64,000 nucleotides of DNA. It comes from Mesorhizobium sp. 131-2-1 (GTDB taxonomy: Bacteria; Pseudomonadota; Alphaproteobacteria; Rhizobiales; Rhizobiaceae). A program made the position numbers and the translations under genes. The stretch covers positions 124,001 to 188,000 of the forward strand of contig NZ_AP023247.1 in NCBI RefSeq assembly GCF_016756535.1, given 5' to 3'. This document shows positions 54,340 through 63,150 of this stretch, piece by piece; within the stretch, counting starts at the first letter, position 1; the number at the start of each line of letters is the position of its first letter. The notes below the pieces were generated by a model. That model saw nothing but the letters and a program-made list of their open reading frames with translations. It searched no databases and was not told the DNA's origin.

Positions 54340-55167
54340 ATGATCTCCATTTTGTTTCGTTTCATTCTCGCTTGCCTGCTCTTGCCCTGGCTTTGGGCGA
54401 CGGCAGACGCGCAGACCGCCAGCTTCCCGGAGATGAGCAGCGCCGTTCCTGGCCATCAGGACGTCACCTATCTCGACCTTGCCAACATGCTCATTCCGGT
54501 TCTCGCCGACACTTCGCCGATCAAGATCCGTCCCATCCTCGGTGACGATTACCACGAGGCGCCGCCTTCGACCGGCGACCTGTCGAGCGCCGCCGTGCTC
54601 GATATCAAAGCCGGCGGCAAGGAACGGCTGACGATGCTGTTCGACCTCGGACAAGCCTCCGATAGCGCCGAAGGCTTCGCGCTGCTGGCGCTCTATGATC
54701 TCGCCGGCAAGCCTAAACTGCTCGATGCGGTCAATGTCGCCACCGACCGGATCACCTTTTTCCGCGAACCGGCCAGGCTTGCGATCGGCGCCGGCGATGA
54801 TGCCGTCGTCACCACGAGCACGCATTTCAATTCGAGCCAGGGCTATGTCAGCACGTTGCTGCTCATGGTCCGCAACGACCGCTTCAAGCTGGTCGACACA
54901 ATCGACACGTTCGATGAAAACTACTGCGGCTACAAGCGGACGCAGGATCTTGCCTTCAAGACGCTCCCGGAGGGCCGCCTCTATGCGGCGATCAAGGCGA
55001 CGGTCACCGACGCCACGGTGCCGGGCGAAGGCTGCGAGGACGAGCAGCCCAAGGCTTCGTCGCACAAGATCTCCGTGACCTACCGTTGGAGCAAGAAAGC
55101 GTCGCGCTACGTTCCGAACTCCAAGGCGTTCGAGCGCCTGTCAGCAGAGAACGCCAAACGCTTCTGA
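54340..55167 (+). CDS. Exported hypothetical protein
   Basis: A 275-residue protein with a Sec signal peptide (MISILFRFILACLLLPWLWA..., cut near ADA-QT). The mature part is beta-rich without known motifs: a pattern of strands such as ERLTMLFDLGQ, GFALLALYDLAG and VSTLLLMVRNDRFKLVDTID suggests repeated propeller-like or lectin-like strands. Two cysteines (NYCGYK, GEGCED) could form a disulfide. Its function is unknown. Confidence 0.75.
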   Translation: MISILFRFILACLLLPWLWATADAQTASFPEMSSAVPGHQDVTYLDLANMLIPVLADTSPIKIRPILGDDYHEAPPSTGDLSSAAVLDIKAGGKERLTMLFDLGQASDSAEGFALLALYDLAGKPKLLDAVNVATDRITFFREPARLAIGAGDDAVVTTSTHFNSSQGYVSTLLLMVRNDRFKLVDTIDTFDENYCGYKRTQDLAFKTLPEGRLYAAIKATVTDATVPGEGCEDEQPKASSHKISVTYRWSKKASRYVPNSKAFERLSAENAKRF

Positions 55168-55245
55168 ACCAACCGCATTCGTTTGCCCGGTTGAATTCGG
55201 CGCGATAGACTCCGCCTCAAAAGTCCACACATGAGGGAAGCATCC

Positions 55246-56049
55246 ATGGACAAGGGCAAGATCTTTCGCGACCTTCACGCTTCGACCTTCGTCATGCCCA
55301 ACCCCTGGGACATCGGCACGACGAAGCTTCTCGCCTCCTTCGGATTCAAGGCGCTGGCGACGACCAGCGCCGGCTTTGCCTTTTCGCGCGGCCTGCCGGA
55401 CGGCGCGGTGACGTTCGACGCGATGATCCATCATTGCCGCGAGGTGACGGCGGCGACCGCTCTGCCGGTCTCGGCCGACCTCGAGCGCGGCAAGGGCGAC
55501 AGCCCCGAACAGGCGGCAGAGACCATTTTCGCGGCCGAGGCGGCAGGCCTGGCCGGCTGCTCGATCGAGGACCACACCGGCGATCCGGATAAGCCGATCT
55601 ACGAGTTTTCGCACGCCGTCGAACGCGTCGCCGCCGCAGTCGAGGCGGCGCGGGCGCTGAAGCATGATTTCGTCTTCACCGCGCGGGCCGAGAATTTCCT
55701 CTGGGGCAAGTCCGACCTGGACGACACGATCAAGCGGCTGCAGGCCTTCGAGCAGGCCGGAGCCGACGTGCTCTACGCGCCGGGCTTGAGCGACGTCGAG
55801 ACGGTGCGAATCGTCTGCTCGTCGGTGCAGAAGCCGGTCAACGTCATGGCGCGGCCGGGCTTCACCGTCGCCGACCTCGCCCAAGCCGGCGGCAAGCGCA
55901 TCTCGCTCGGGCCGTGGCTCACCAATTTCGCCTTCGGCATGCTGGAGACTGCGGCGCGCGAGATCCAGCAGGACGGCACGTTCGGCTTCACCCGCGCCGC
56001 AATGCCGTTCGGCAAGCTGCAAGCCCTGTTCGGCAAGCCCGGCGAATGA
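55246..56049 (+). CDS. Isocitrate lyase/PEP mutase-family protein
   Basis: A 267-residue TIM-barrel protein of the isocitrate lyase/PEP mutase superfamily: FVMPNPWDIGTTKLLASFGF, LPVSADLERGKGDSPEQAAETI and GCSIEDHTGDPDKPIYEF. The stand-alone short form usually cleaves or decarboxylates C-C bonds of small acids (2-methylisocitrate lyase-like or oxaloacetate decarboxylase-like). The canonical isocitrate lyase KKCGH motif is absent, so it is not AceA. The second ATG (55246), behind AGGGAAG, is the start. Confidence 0.88.
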   Translation: MDKGKIFRDLHASTFVMPNPWDIGTTKLLASFGFKALATTSAGFAFSRGLPDGAVTFDAMIHHCREVTAATALPVSADLERGKGDSPEQAAETIFAAEAAGLAGCSIEDHTGDPDKPIYEFSHAVERVAAAVEAARALKHDFVFTARAENFLWGKSDLDDTIKRLQAFEQAGADVLYAPGLSDVETVRIVCSSVQKPVNVMARPGFTVADLAQAGGKRISLGPWLTNFAFGMLETAAREIQQDGTFGFTRAAMPFGKLQALFGKPGE

Positions 56050-56061
56050 CGACAGGATAAG

Positions 56062-56757
56062 TTACGGCTTTTCCCGCACTGATACCGCCTTGTGCAGATG
56101 CACCATCATGGCGGCGGCAAAGAGCGGCGTCAAAAGGTTGAGGACCGGCACGGCAAGGACGGCGGCGATGACCAGGCCGGCCAGGAACACCGTGCCGGCA
56201 TGTTTCCTGCGCAGCGCCTTGGCCTCTGCCTCCGGGCGGAAGCGCATGGCGGCGAATTCGAAGAACTCGCGCCCGAGCAGATAGCCGTTGACGATGAAGA
56301 AGGCGGCGATGTTGACGCCCGGCACCAGGAGCAGCAGCAAGGCGACGATGTTGCCGAGGACAACGACGCCGAAGAATTTCATCGCCAGCACGAGCGAGTG
56401 CAACGCCGGCACCGGACGGCCGGGCGGATCGTCCGGATAGTCGGTGCGCTCCACCACTTCGGCGACGTCATCGAGGAACAGACCAGCAATGATCGCCGTC
56501 ACCGGCGCTATGAGCAGCGCCATGCCCATCGCCAGGATGATGCCGGCGACGATGGCGCCCAGCCATCCAGCCCAGGACGGTAGGCCGGGAAGAAGCGAAT
56601 GCAGCCATGGCCAGGCCAGCCATTCGAGCAGGCTCTCGATGCCGAACCACAGCGCCACCAGGGCCAATAGGGTCAGCCCAATCGTCTTGAGGAAGACGGA
56701 GCGGAATTCGGGCGAGAACAGCCGGCTGGCGGCGGCGCGGGCGGCGTCGAGGATCAC
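56062..56757 (-). CDS. EI24/CysZ-like membrane protein
   Basis: A 231-residue inner-membrane protein with about four to six hydrophobic stretches (IGLTLLALVALWFGIESLL, IVAGIILAMGMALLIAPVTA, FFGVVVLGNIVALLLLLVPG, GTVFLAGLVIAAVLAVPVLN). It matches the EI24 domain family, which includes the sulfate importer CysZ. No sulfate-assimilation genes are close, so the transported species is open. It is 64 bases downstream of the DMT transporter gene on the same strand. Confidence 0.82.
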   Translation of the reverse strand: MILDAARAAASRLFSPEFRSVFLKTIGLTLLALVALWFGIESLLEWLAWPWLHSLLPGLPSWAGWLGAIVAGIILAMGMALLIAPVTAIIAGLFLDDVAEVVERTDYPDDPPGRPVPALHSLVLAMKFFGVVVLGNIVALLLLLVPGVNIAAFFIVNGYLLGREFFEFAAMRFRPEAEAKALRRKHAGTVFLAGLVIAAVLAVPVLNLLTPLFAAAMMVHLHKAVSVREKP

Positions 56758-56821
56758 GGTGTCTCCAACCCCTCATGGACAAGGACGCTTCCGAGATAGG
56801 CAGCCTTGTCGAGCAGCGCAA

Positions 56822-57724
56822 CTATTGCGCAAGTTTCGCCTGCCGGGCGGGGATGGTCATCGCCGCGACGCCGACGACGACAAAGGCCATGCCGAGCCAG
56901 GCCGTCGGACCGAGGCTCTCGCCGAGGAAGACGGCGCCGATGCCGACGCCGATCGGCACGCGCAGGTAGGCCTGCGAGGTGGTGCCGACCGAGCCCAGCG
57001 TGTGGATGAGGCGGAAGAAGATCGTGAAGGCGAGCGCGGTGGAAAAGACCGAAAGCCCGATCAGGGCGAGGATCGACGCCGTCGATGGCGAAAGCGTCCA
57101 GGGCCGGTCGAAGACGAGGCTCAAGGGGATCAGGATCGCGGCGCCGCAGATCATCGAGCCGGCCGCCGGCAGCATCGGGTCGAGGCCCCTGAAGTTGCGT
57201 CCGAAAATGGCGGCGCCGGCGTAGCTGACGGTGGCGGCAACGACGGCAAGCTGCGCCCAGAGCTGATGGCCAAGGCCGCCGAGCGCCTCGGTGCCGACGA
57301 TGAGGCAGATGCCGGCGATCCCGGCGCCGACGCCAACCAGCTTGCGCAGCGTCACCGGCTCGTGGCGGGTAATCAGCGCGGTCAGCAGGAAGGTGAAGAT
57401 CGGCGAGGTGGCGTTGAGGATGGTGGCGAGGCCGGCATCGATGGAGCGCTCTGCGGCGGCGATCAGCGTGAAGGGCACGACGCTGTTCAGACAGGCCTGG
57501 AAGGCGAAGCGGCGCCAGGTTGCGGCGTCCCTCGGCATGGCGAGGCCGCGCCAGCGGATGATGGCCAGCAGGATGGCGCCGGCGATCAAGGTGCGGGCGG
57601 CGATGAAGGTCACCGGCGGGATCGTCTCGACGCCGACCTTGATAAAGGTATAGGACGCACCCCACAGCACCGCCAGCACGGCAAGCAGCGCCAGTTCGGT
57701 TGTCATGTCGGTCTTTGCGGGCAT
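56822..57724 (-). CDS. DMT-superfamily (EamA) transporter
   Basis: A protein of about 300 residues with ten hydrophobic helices in two EamA repeats; LLAVLAVLWGASYTFIKVGV opens the first and LALIGLSVFSTALAFTIFFR lies in the second. It is a probable metabolite exporter. Candidate starts are 57724 and 57706, and the upstream in-frame extension to 57883 is arginine-rich and was not accepted. It is not closely similar to the DMT transporter at 31597. Confidence 0.87.
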   Translation of the reverse strand: MPAKTDMTTELALLAVLAVLWGASYTFIKVGVETIPPVTFIAARTLIAGAILLAIIRWRGLAMPRDAATWRRFAFQACLNSVVPFTLIAAAERSIDAGLATILNATSPIFTFLLTALITRHEPVTLRKLVGVGAGIAGICLIVGTEALGGLGHQLWAQLAVVAATVSYAGAAIFGRNFRGLDPMLPAAGSMICGAAILIPLSLVFDRPWTLSPSTASILALIGLSVFSTALAFTIFFRLIHTLGSVGTTSQAYLRVPIGVGIGAVFLGESLGPTAWLGMAFVVVGVAAMTIPARQAKLAQ

Positions 57725-58001
57725 TGCCGGTTCGCGCTCTTCAGAAACTTCGATCGGATCGCTTCTAGCCGACGATTGAACGGAGATGTTTCGATCCGGA
57801 AGCAACCATAGCCGCCATCGTCGCGGCCGATATGGTCCAGTTCGATGCGATGGCTGCAGCAGCCGACGAACAATCGCGGCCATTGGCCGGCGCCGCGGAG
57901 CCCGATACCGATTTTCGGGGTAGGCAAAAGGCCGGCAACTCGCTAGACCCGCGCCCGGCCGGCGTGGCAGAAAGCCGGCAAGTTTCGAGGCGGAGAGATT
58001 G

Positions 58002-58994
58002 ATGCCGGATTATGACGTGCTTTGCATCGGCAATGCCATTGTCGATATCATCGCCCAGTGCGACGACGCTTTCCTCGAGACCAACGGCATCATCAAGGGC
58101 GCGATGAACCTGATCGACACCAGGCGCGCCGAACTGCTCTACAGCCGCATGGGCCCGGCGATCGAAGCCTCCGGCGGCAGCGCCGGCAACACGGCGGCGG
58201 GCGTTGCAAGCTTCGGCGGCCGCGCCGCCTTCTTCGGCAAGGTCTCCAACGACCCGCTCGGCGAAATCTACACCCACGACATCCAGGCCCAGGGCGTCGC
58301 CTTCGACACCAAGCCGCTAAAGGGCCAGCCGCCGACGGCGCGATCGATGATCTTCGTCACGCCGGACGGCGAGCGTTCGATGAACACCTATCTCGGCGCC
58401 TGCGTCGAGCTCGGGCCGGAAGATGTCGAGGCTGACAAGGCATCGGGCGCCGCGGTCACCTATTTCGAGGGCTATCTGTGGGATCCGCCGCGCGCCAAGG
58501 AAGCGATCCGGCAAACGGCAAGGCTGGCGCACGAAGCCGGGCGCGAAGTGTCGATGACATTGTCGGATTCCTTCTGCGTCGACCGCTACCGCGACGAGTT
58601 CCTCGACCTGATGCGCTCGGGCACCGTCGACATCGTCTTCGCCAACAGCCACGAGATCAAATCGCTCTACCAGACCTCATCCTTCGAGGACGCGCTGGAA
58701 GCGATCCGCAAGGATTGCAAGATCGCCGCCGTCACCCGCTCCGAAAAGGGCTCGGTCATCGTGCGTGGCGACGAGACCGTCACCATCAACGCGACGACGA
58801 TCCGCGAACTGGTCGACACGACCGGCGCCGGCGACCTCTATGCCGCCGGCTTTCTCTACGGTTACACTGCGGGACGCAGCCTGAAGGATTGCGGCAACCT
58901 CGGCTCGCTGGCGGCCGGGCTGGTGATCCAGCAGGTCGGGCCGCGCCCGCGGCAGAATTTGCGCAGCGCGGCCCAGCTGGCGGGGTTGCTGTAG
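58002..58994 (+). CDS. Adenosine kinase/PfkB-family carbohydrate kinase
   Basis: A 330-residue ribokinase-like kinase. ASGGSAGNTAAGVASFGGRAAFFGKVSND is PfkB signature 1 and DTTGAGDLYAAGFLYG is signature 2 with the catalytic Asp. The VLCIGNAIVDIIAQCDDAFL opening is typical of the bacterial adenosine kinases of Rhizobiales, so AMP synthesis from adenosine is the most likely role, but a sugar substrate cannot be excluded. The ATG at 58002 has GGAGAG upstream. Confidence 0.85.
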   Translation: MPDYDVLCIGNAIVDIIAQCDDAFLETNGIIKGAMNLIDTRRAELLYSRMGPAIEASGGSAGNTAAGVASFGGRAAFFGKVSNDPLGEIYTHDIQAQGVAFDTKPLKGQPPTARSMIFVTPDGERSMNTYLGACVELGPEDVEADKASGAAVTYFEGYLWDPPRAKEAIRQTARLAHEAGREVSMTLSDSFCVDRYRDEFLDLMRSGTVDIVFANSHEIKSLYQTSSFEDALEAIRKDCKIAAVTRSEKGSVIVRGDETVTINATTIRELVDTTGAGDLYAAGFLYGYTAGRSLKDCGNLGSLAAGLVIQQVGPRPRQNLRSAAQLAGLL

Positions 58995-59327
58995 GAGCAG
59001 GGCGTATCAGGACCGCCTTGCCGGGCCTCCTGCCACGGCCTCCCCGGCGTTCGCGTGTTTTGATCTTGCCAGCGGCGCGATGAATTTCGCTTTCGGCGAA
59101 ACCGACCGCTCGCCTGTCGTGCGCCTGTCATAGAGCGCACTTACACGCAATTTGAGGCGTCTCGCGACTGACATTTCGGGACGCGCTCAATCGGTTGGGG
59201 TGTTAGATGGAAGACAGCAACCTGTCAGGTCGCTGTGTTTGTCGTTGTTGCCATTTCCGCTTCCTGCTGTAGCCATTTCAATCGGCCGCAGCTGGGGAGG
59301 AGCGCGCGTGGCCCACAAGACAGATAC
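58995..59327. other. 333-base gap without a recognisable gene
   Basis: Between the adenosine kinase gene and the MbcA/ParS-like gene I see no convincing reading frame. The second half (from about 59100) is less GC-rich, with a possible promoter area for the following gene; no clear dyad or terminator was found. Confidence 0.5.
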
Positions 59328-60062
59328 ATGACCAGATTTCAAAATCCGACGGATGGGATATCGCAGGATGCCCTGGCGGGCCTCGTGGCCGAGGCGGTGC
59401 AACAGGCGCTGATCCAGCATGGCGTCGTTCTTGACGCAAAGACCCTGAGTTCAACCAGCGCCTTTGCCGGCAATGTTGCCGCAAGCCTGCCTTTCCTTCC
59501 GCAGGCACAGAGGCTCGCGATTGGCTCTTTCAAGGGCGAATGGAGCGCCCTGGCTTCGGAGTTGGTCCACGCTATGGCGGCCGCACAGCGCGACGCGGCG
59601 AATACCTCGGATGACAGCGCTGCTTTGGCATCGGCAATCGTCGACCGGAAATCCGCTTCCGTCGACCCGCGCGAGCGAACCAACGATCTACAATCGGTGC
59701 TGATCGAGGATTGGGCAGGCGAAGTCGCAGGGTCGACCTATCTGGAAGAGAATTTCCGCATTGCGCGCTCGACTCTGCATCGCTGGCAAAGGCGAAACGA
59801 GGTCATTGCCCTGCGCAAGGGCGGCCGCAAGCATGTCTTCCCGCTCGCCCAGTTCGTCGACGGCAGGCCGGCCGCGGGGATCAGCGAGGTGCTGGCGGTG
59901 ATCGCCAATCCGAGACTGGCCTGGTTCTGGCTGACCCGCCCTTCGCCCGATCTCGATGGTCGTACTCCCCTTGAAATGCTCAAGCACGACAGAGTGCGCG
60001 AAGTCATGCTGGCCGCACGCGACTTTTCGTCGGCCAGCAGGCCCAGCGGCCCGCAAGCTTGA
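59328..60062 (+). CDS. Solitary MbcA/ParS/Xre-type toxin-binding-domain protein
   Basis: A 244-residue protein. The C-terminal ~60 residues (LAVIANPRLAWFWLTRPSPD, then LDGRTPLEMLKHDRVREVM) fit the MbcA/ParS toxin-binding (DUF2384-like) domain of antitoxins paired with RES toxins. A central EENFRIARSTLHRWQRRNEV segment looks like a helix-turn-helix or excisionase-type DNA-binding unit, and the N-terminal 110 residues are helical and unassigned. No RES-type toxin gene lies on either side, so it is an orphan antitoxin-like regulator. ATG 59328 is chosen over 59235. Confidence 0.7.
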   Translation: MTRFQNPTDGISQDALAGLVAEAVQQALIQHGVVLDAKTLSSTSAFAGNVAASLPFLPQAQRLAIGSFKGEWSALASELVHAMAAAQRDAANTSDDSAALASAIVDRKSASVDPRERTNDLQSVLIEDWAGEVAGSTYLEENFRIARSTLHRWQRRNEVIALRKGGRKHVFPLAQFVDGRPAAGISEVLAVIANPRLAWFWLTRPSPDLDGRTPLEMLKHDRVREVMLAARDFSSASRPSGPQA

Positions 60063-60435
60063 TTTTTTTCTTTAAATCAATCGGCTGAGCAACAATAGCC
60101 GCCTCTTGAATTGGTCGGCTAATGGTATTTCATGGAATAGTCATAGTTGGATTTATCTCAGGTTGCGCCAATTTAGAGGCACGTTTCGTTTGTACAACTT
60201 GTGCCGTTTGTGCCGAATTCGACAATTTATTCGTGGTATTTACGCAACAATACTTTTCGAAGATTCCAAAAGCCGCTTTTACGACACAATCTCTGTTGAA
60301 GCGCGCTGAGGCATGGGCCATGTGGAGAGCGAAGAAGCGTCGCGATGCGCGTCTTTTTCAACCGTGGGGACGGGGGCGGCATCGCTGCCCTTCAAGAGAT
60401 CAAACCCGTTTAACTTTTGACTGGAGATTCAGAAA
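60063..60435. other. 373-base AT-rich control region upstream of the porin gene
   Basis: The first ~250 bases are clearly richer in A+T than the rest of the window and contain no convincing gene. A frame at 60122-60439 has low-quality codon use and is probably spurious. The segment has a TTGATTT...AAATCAA dyad at 60059-60080. It most likely carries the porin promoter and regulator sites, and possibly a small RNA. Confidence 0.5.
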
Positions 60436-61560
60436 ATGAACATCAAGAGCCTTCTTCTCGGCTCAGCTGCGGCCCTGATCGCAGTTTCCGGCGCGCGCGC
60501 CGCCGACGCGGTCGTCGTCGCCGAGCCGGAACCGGCCGAATACGTCAAGATCTGCGACGTCTACGGCGCCGGCTACTTCTACATCCCCGGCACCGAAACC
60601 TGTCTGCGCATCGGCGGCTATGTCCGCTATGACATCGGCGCTGGCGATGTCGGTTCGTTCGATGGTGCGCTCGCTACGGACCGCCAGGACGGCGATGTCC
60701 AGGACACCTGGAAGAAGAATGCCCGCTTCACCTTCAAGACCTGGACCGGCCAGGAAACCGAACTCGGCACCTTGAAGACCTACACCGAAATGCGCTTCAA
60801 CTTCGGCAACTCCGCAACCAGCAATTCAGCTGGCGACAAGGGCGTCTCGGTGAAATTTGCCTGGATCCAGCTCGGTGGTCTCCGTGTCGGTAAGGACGAA
60901 TCGGCATTCGATTCGTTCATCGGCTACGCCGGCGCCGTCATCCAGGACACCCTGGTTCCCTACGGCGATTTCGACACCAACGTCGTTCAGTACTACTTCG
61001 ACGCCGGCAACGGCTTCTCGGCGGTGGTCTCGCTCGAAGAAGGCTCTGGCGCGGTTGGCACGATCGACAGCTATGTTCCGCATGTCGTCGGCGGCGTGAA
61101 GTACACGCAGGGCTGGGGCGCCATCACCGGCGTCGTTGCTTACGACAGCAACTACGAAGAAGTGGCCGGCAAGGTGCGCCTGGACGTCAAGCCGATGGAC
61201 AACCTGTCGCTGTTCATCATGGGCGGCTACGGCACCGACGACAATCTCAACGACGACGCCGGCAACTTCATCGACGCACACGGTCGCGGCTTCTACAAGC
61301 AGTGGAGCGGCAACTGGGCAATCTGGGGCGGTGGTACCTATACCATCAACGAGAAGACCTCGTTCAACGCCCAGCTCTCCTATGACGAAGGCAAGAACTT
61401 CGGCGTCGCGGCGAACATTGCCTATGAAATCGTCAAGGGTCTCAAGATCACGGCCGAAGTCGACTATCTGCATGTCGGCGAAGACACCGTCACCAACTGG
61501 ACCAAAGCCGACAAGGAAAACAGCATCGGCGGCATCCTCCGCTTCCAGCGCTCGTTCTGA
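60436..61560 (+). CDS. Outer-membrane porin of the RopA/Omp2b (Porin_2) family
   Basis: A 374-residue porin. The signal peptide MNIKSLLLGSAAALIAVSGARA is followed by ADAVVVAEPEPAEYVKICDV YGAGYFYIPGTETC, the N-terminal signature of rhizobial/Brucella Porin_2 proteins with its cysteine pair. The remainder alternates amphipathic strands, and the C-terminal strand ends in Phe (GGILRFQRSF), as needed for BAM-dependent insertion. It forms a general diffusion pore. Codon usage is highly biased to C-ending codons, pointing to strong expression, and a strong terminator follows. Confidence 0.93.
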   Translation: MNIKSLLLGSAAALIAVSGARAADAVVVAEPEPAEYVKICDVYGAGYFYIPGTETCLRIGGYVRYDIGAGDVGSFDGALATDRQDGDVQDTWKKNARFTFKTWTGQETELGTLKTYTEMRFNFGNSATSNSAGDKGVSVKFAWIQLGGLRVGKDESAFDSFIGYAGAVIQDTLVPYGDFDTNVVQYYFDAGNGFSAVVSLEEGSGAVGTIDSYVPHVVGGVKYTQGWGAITGVVAYDSNYEEVAGKVRLDVKPMDNLSLFIMGGYGTDDNLNDDAGNFIDAHGRGFYKQWSGNWAIWGGGTYTINEKTSFNAQLSYDEGKNFGVAANIAYEIVKGLKITAEVDYLHVGEDTVTNWTKADKENSIGGILRFQRSF

Positions 61561-61581
61561 TCGGTCCTACAATCTCGAAAG

Positions 61582-61616
61582 AAGGGCCCGCGGCTATGCG
61601 CCGCGGGCCTTTTCGT
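61582..61616 (+). terminator. Strong intrinsic terminator of the porin gene
   Basis: GGCCCGCGGC (61585-61594) and GCCGCGGGCC (61600-61609) form a perfect 10-bp stem with loop TATGC, extended by an A/T pair region and followed by TTTTCGTTT. It lies 24 bases after the porin stop, and may also stop transcripts from the opposite strand. Confidence 0.9.
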
Positions 61617-61617
61617 T

Positions 61618-61860
61618 TCAACTCAACCCGACCTGCCGCAGGGCCGAATAGACCCGCTGGCGCAGATCGTGCGGCTCCTGGCCGACGACCGAGTCGAACG
61701 AGGCGACCGTCAGCCCCTGGTCCATGCGCCTGGCCTCAGTGACGACGGCCTTGGCTTCCTCCGGGCGCCCGAGCGCGACGAGGGCGACGGCGAGGGCCAA
61801 TCTAGACAAGGTCTCGCGCGCATTGAGCGCCGTGGCGGGCGGTGGCCTCGGCGGCGGCAA
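61618..61860 (-). pseudogene. Possible remnant: C-terminal TPR-like fragment
   Basis: An 80-residue open frame whose best part (LNARETLSRLALAVALVALG, RPEEAKAVVTEARRMDQGLT and DLRQRVYSALRQVGLS) looks like the last TPR-like helices and tail found at the C-termini of cyclase/TPR or winged-helix/TPR regulators. It has no ribosome site, no N-terminal domain, and starts with a proline-rich stretch, while the sequence upstream belongs to the diguanylate cyclase. A degraded 3' end of a larger gene is the simplest view. Confidence 0.4.
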
Positions 61861-61923
61861 AATCGTCCAGCCAATAGTGGCAGGATCCTATCCGTGCTGT
61901 TCGATGGACGCGGGCCGTCGAAG

Positions 61924-63018
61924 CTATGCGATGCGACGCTGGCGGCGCGACGGCTGGCCGGCCTCGGATTGCTGCAGCACCAACTGGTCGGAGGTGACCA
62001 GCCGGCCACGGCCTTCCTTCTTGCCGACATACATCAGCCGATCGGCGAGCGCGACAAGCGCGTCGGGATCGGCCGCTTCCGTCGGATAGATCGCAACGCC
62101 GACGGTGCAGCCGACCTGGATGTCGCCGCTCGGGGCGGGAACCTTGATGCGCAGCCTTTCCAGCACGCGCTCCGCGACGCGCACCGCCTTCTCCCTGGCC
62201 TGGTCCGGCTTGCCCGCAAACAGGAAGGCAAACTCGTCGCCGCCGAGACGCGCGACGAAATCGGCGCTGCGCAGGATCGCGCGAAGCTTGTCCGAGACGC
62301 GCTGCAGCAGCGCATCGCCGGCCTCGTGGCCAAGCGTGTCGTTGACCTCCTTGAAGCGGTCGAGGTCGATGAACAGCAGACCTGCCGCGTCGCCGGTGGC
62401 GGCGCAGCGGCCGATCACCGATTTGAGCTCGTTGTGGAAGGCACGCCGGTTGGGCAGATCGGTCAAGAGATCATGGTTGGCCGAATGGTCGCTCTGCTGC
62501 TTGGCCAGCTCGATCTCACGCTTTTGCGCCGACAGTTCCTCGTTGGCAGCCTTGAGGTCGAGCAGCAGCTGGGCGTTGAGGTCCTCGACGACCTTGCGGT
62601 CGCTGATGTCGACGACGAAACCTTCCAGGAATTCGAGCCCGCCGGCCTCGTCCCAGACGCCGCCGCCGATCTCGCGGACCCAGAGCGGCTCGCCAACCCG
62701 CGGTACGATGCGGTAGTCGACATTCCAGTTGCAGCGCGCCTCGAGCGCGGTGTCCACGGCGGCATAGACGGCGGCGAGGTCATCCGGGTGGATGGCCGAG
62801 ACGTAGTCGCGCACCGCATTATGGATGAAATCGCTCGGCCGATAGCCGCTGACGGTGAAGATACCGTCGCTGATGTAGAGCATCGTGTAGGACTGGTCGT
62901 TGCGGCAGCGGTAGAGATAGCCGTCCATGCGACCGGTGATGCTGAGCAGCGCGTCCAGCCGCTCGTCGTGGTGGACCCCCTGGCCGACCACGGATGCAGA
63001 AACCCCGTCATGCTTCAT
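61924..63018 (-). CDS. PAS-GGDEF diguanylate cyclase
   Basis: A 364-residue cytosolic protein: an N-terminal PAS domain (about 25-145: GRMDGYLYRCRNDQSYTMLY, FVVDISDRK), a coiled-coil linker with a DLNAQLLLDLKAANEELSAQ run, and a GGDEF domain from ~185. The active motif is intact (RLGGDEFAF), and an RxxD inhibitory site (RSAD) lies five residues before it, so the enzyme should make c-di-GMP and be feedback-inhibited. No EAL domain is attached. The signal bound by the PAS domain is unknown. Confidence 0.93.
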   Translation of the reverse strand: MKHDGVSASVVGQGVHHDERLDALLSITGRMDGYLYRCRNDQSYTMLYISDGIFTVSGYRPSDFIHNAVRDYVSAIHPDDLAAVYAAVDTALEARCNWNVDYRIVPRVGEPLWVREIGGGVWDEAGGLEFLEGFVVDISDRKVVEDLNAQLLLDLKAANEELSAQKREIELAKQQSDHSANHDLLTDLPNRRAFHNELKSVIGRCAATGDAAGLLFIDLDRFKEVNDTLGHEAGDALLQRVSDKLRAILRSADFVARLGGDEFAFLFAGKPDQAREKAVRVAERVLERLRIKVPAPSGDIQVGCTVGVAIYPTEAADPDALVALADRLMYVGKKEGRGRLVTSDQLVLQQSEAGQPSRRQRRIA

Positions 63019-63150
63019 GGCCGCACCCCCAAGTTAGCGGTCTGAGCGCGCCGTAGATGCCGGTACGGCAAGTCGGCAAGAGGGGTTCTATATCAGCTGA
63101 ATATTATCAATCTGTTATGGCCTGGACGCCGACCGGGCGCGCGTCCGCCT

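Noticed and set aside
57703..57927. A 74-residue minus-strand frame starting at TTG in the gap before the adenosine kinase gene
   Set aside because: It looks somewhat protein-like but overlaps the DMT transporter start, has no ribosome site and matches no family I know.
60122..60439. A 105-residue frame in the AT-rich porin leader
   Set aside because: Codon use is unlike all neighbours, it runs into the porin start, and its second half is Arg/Trp-rich out-of-frame-like sequence.
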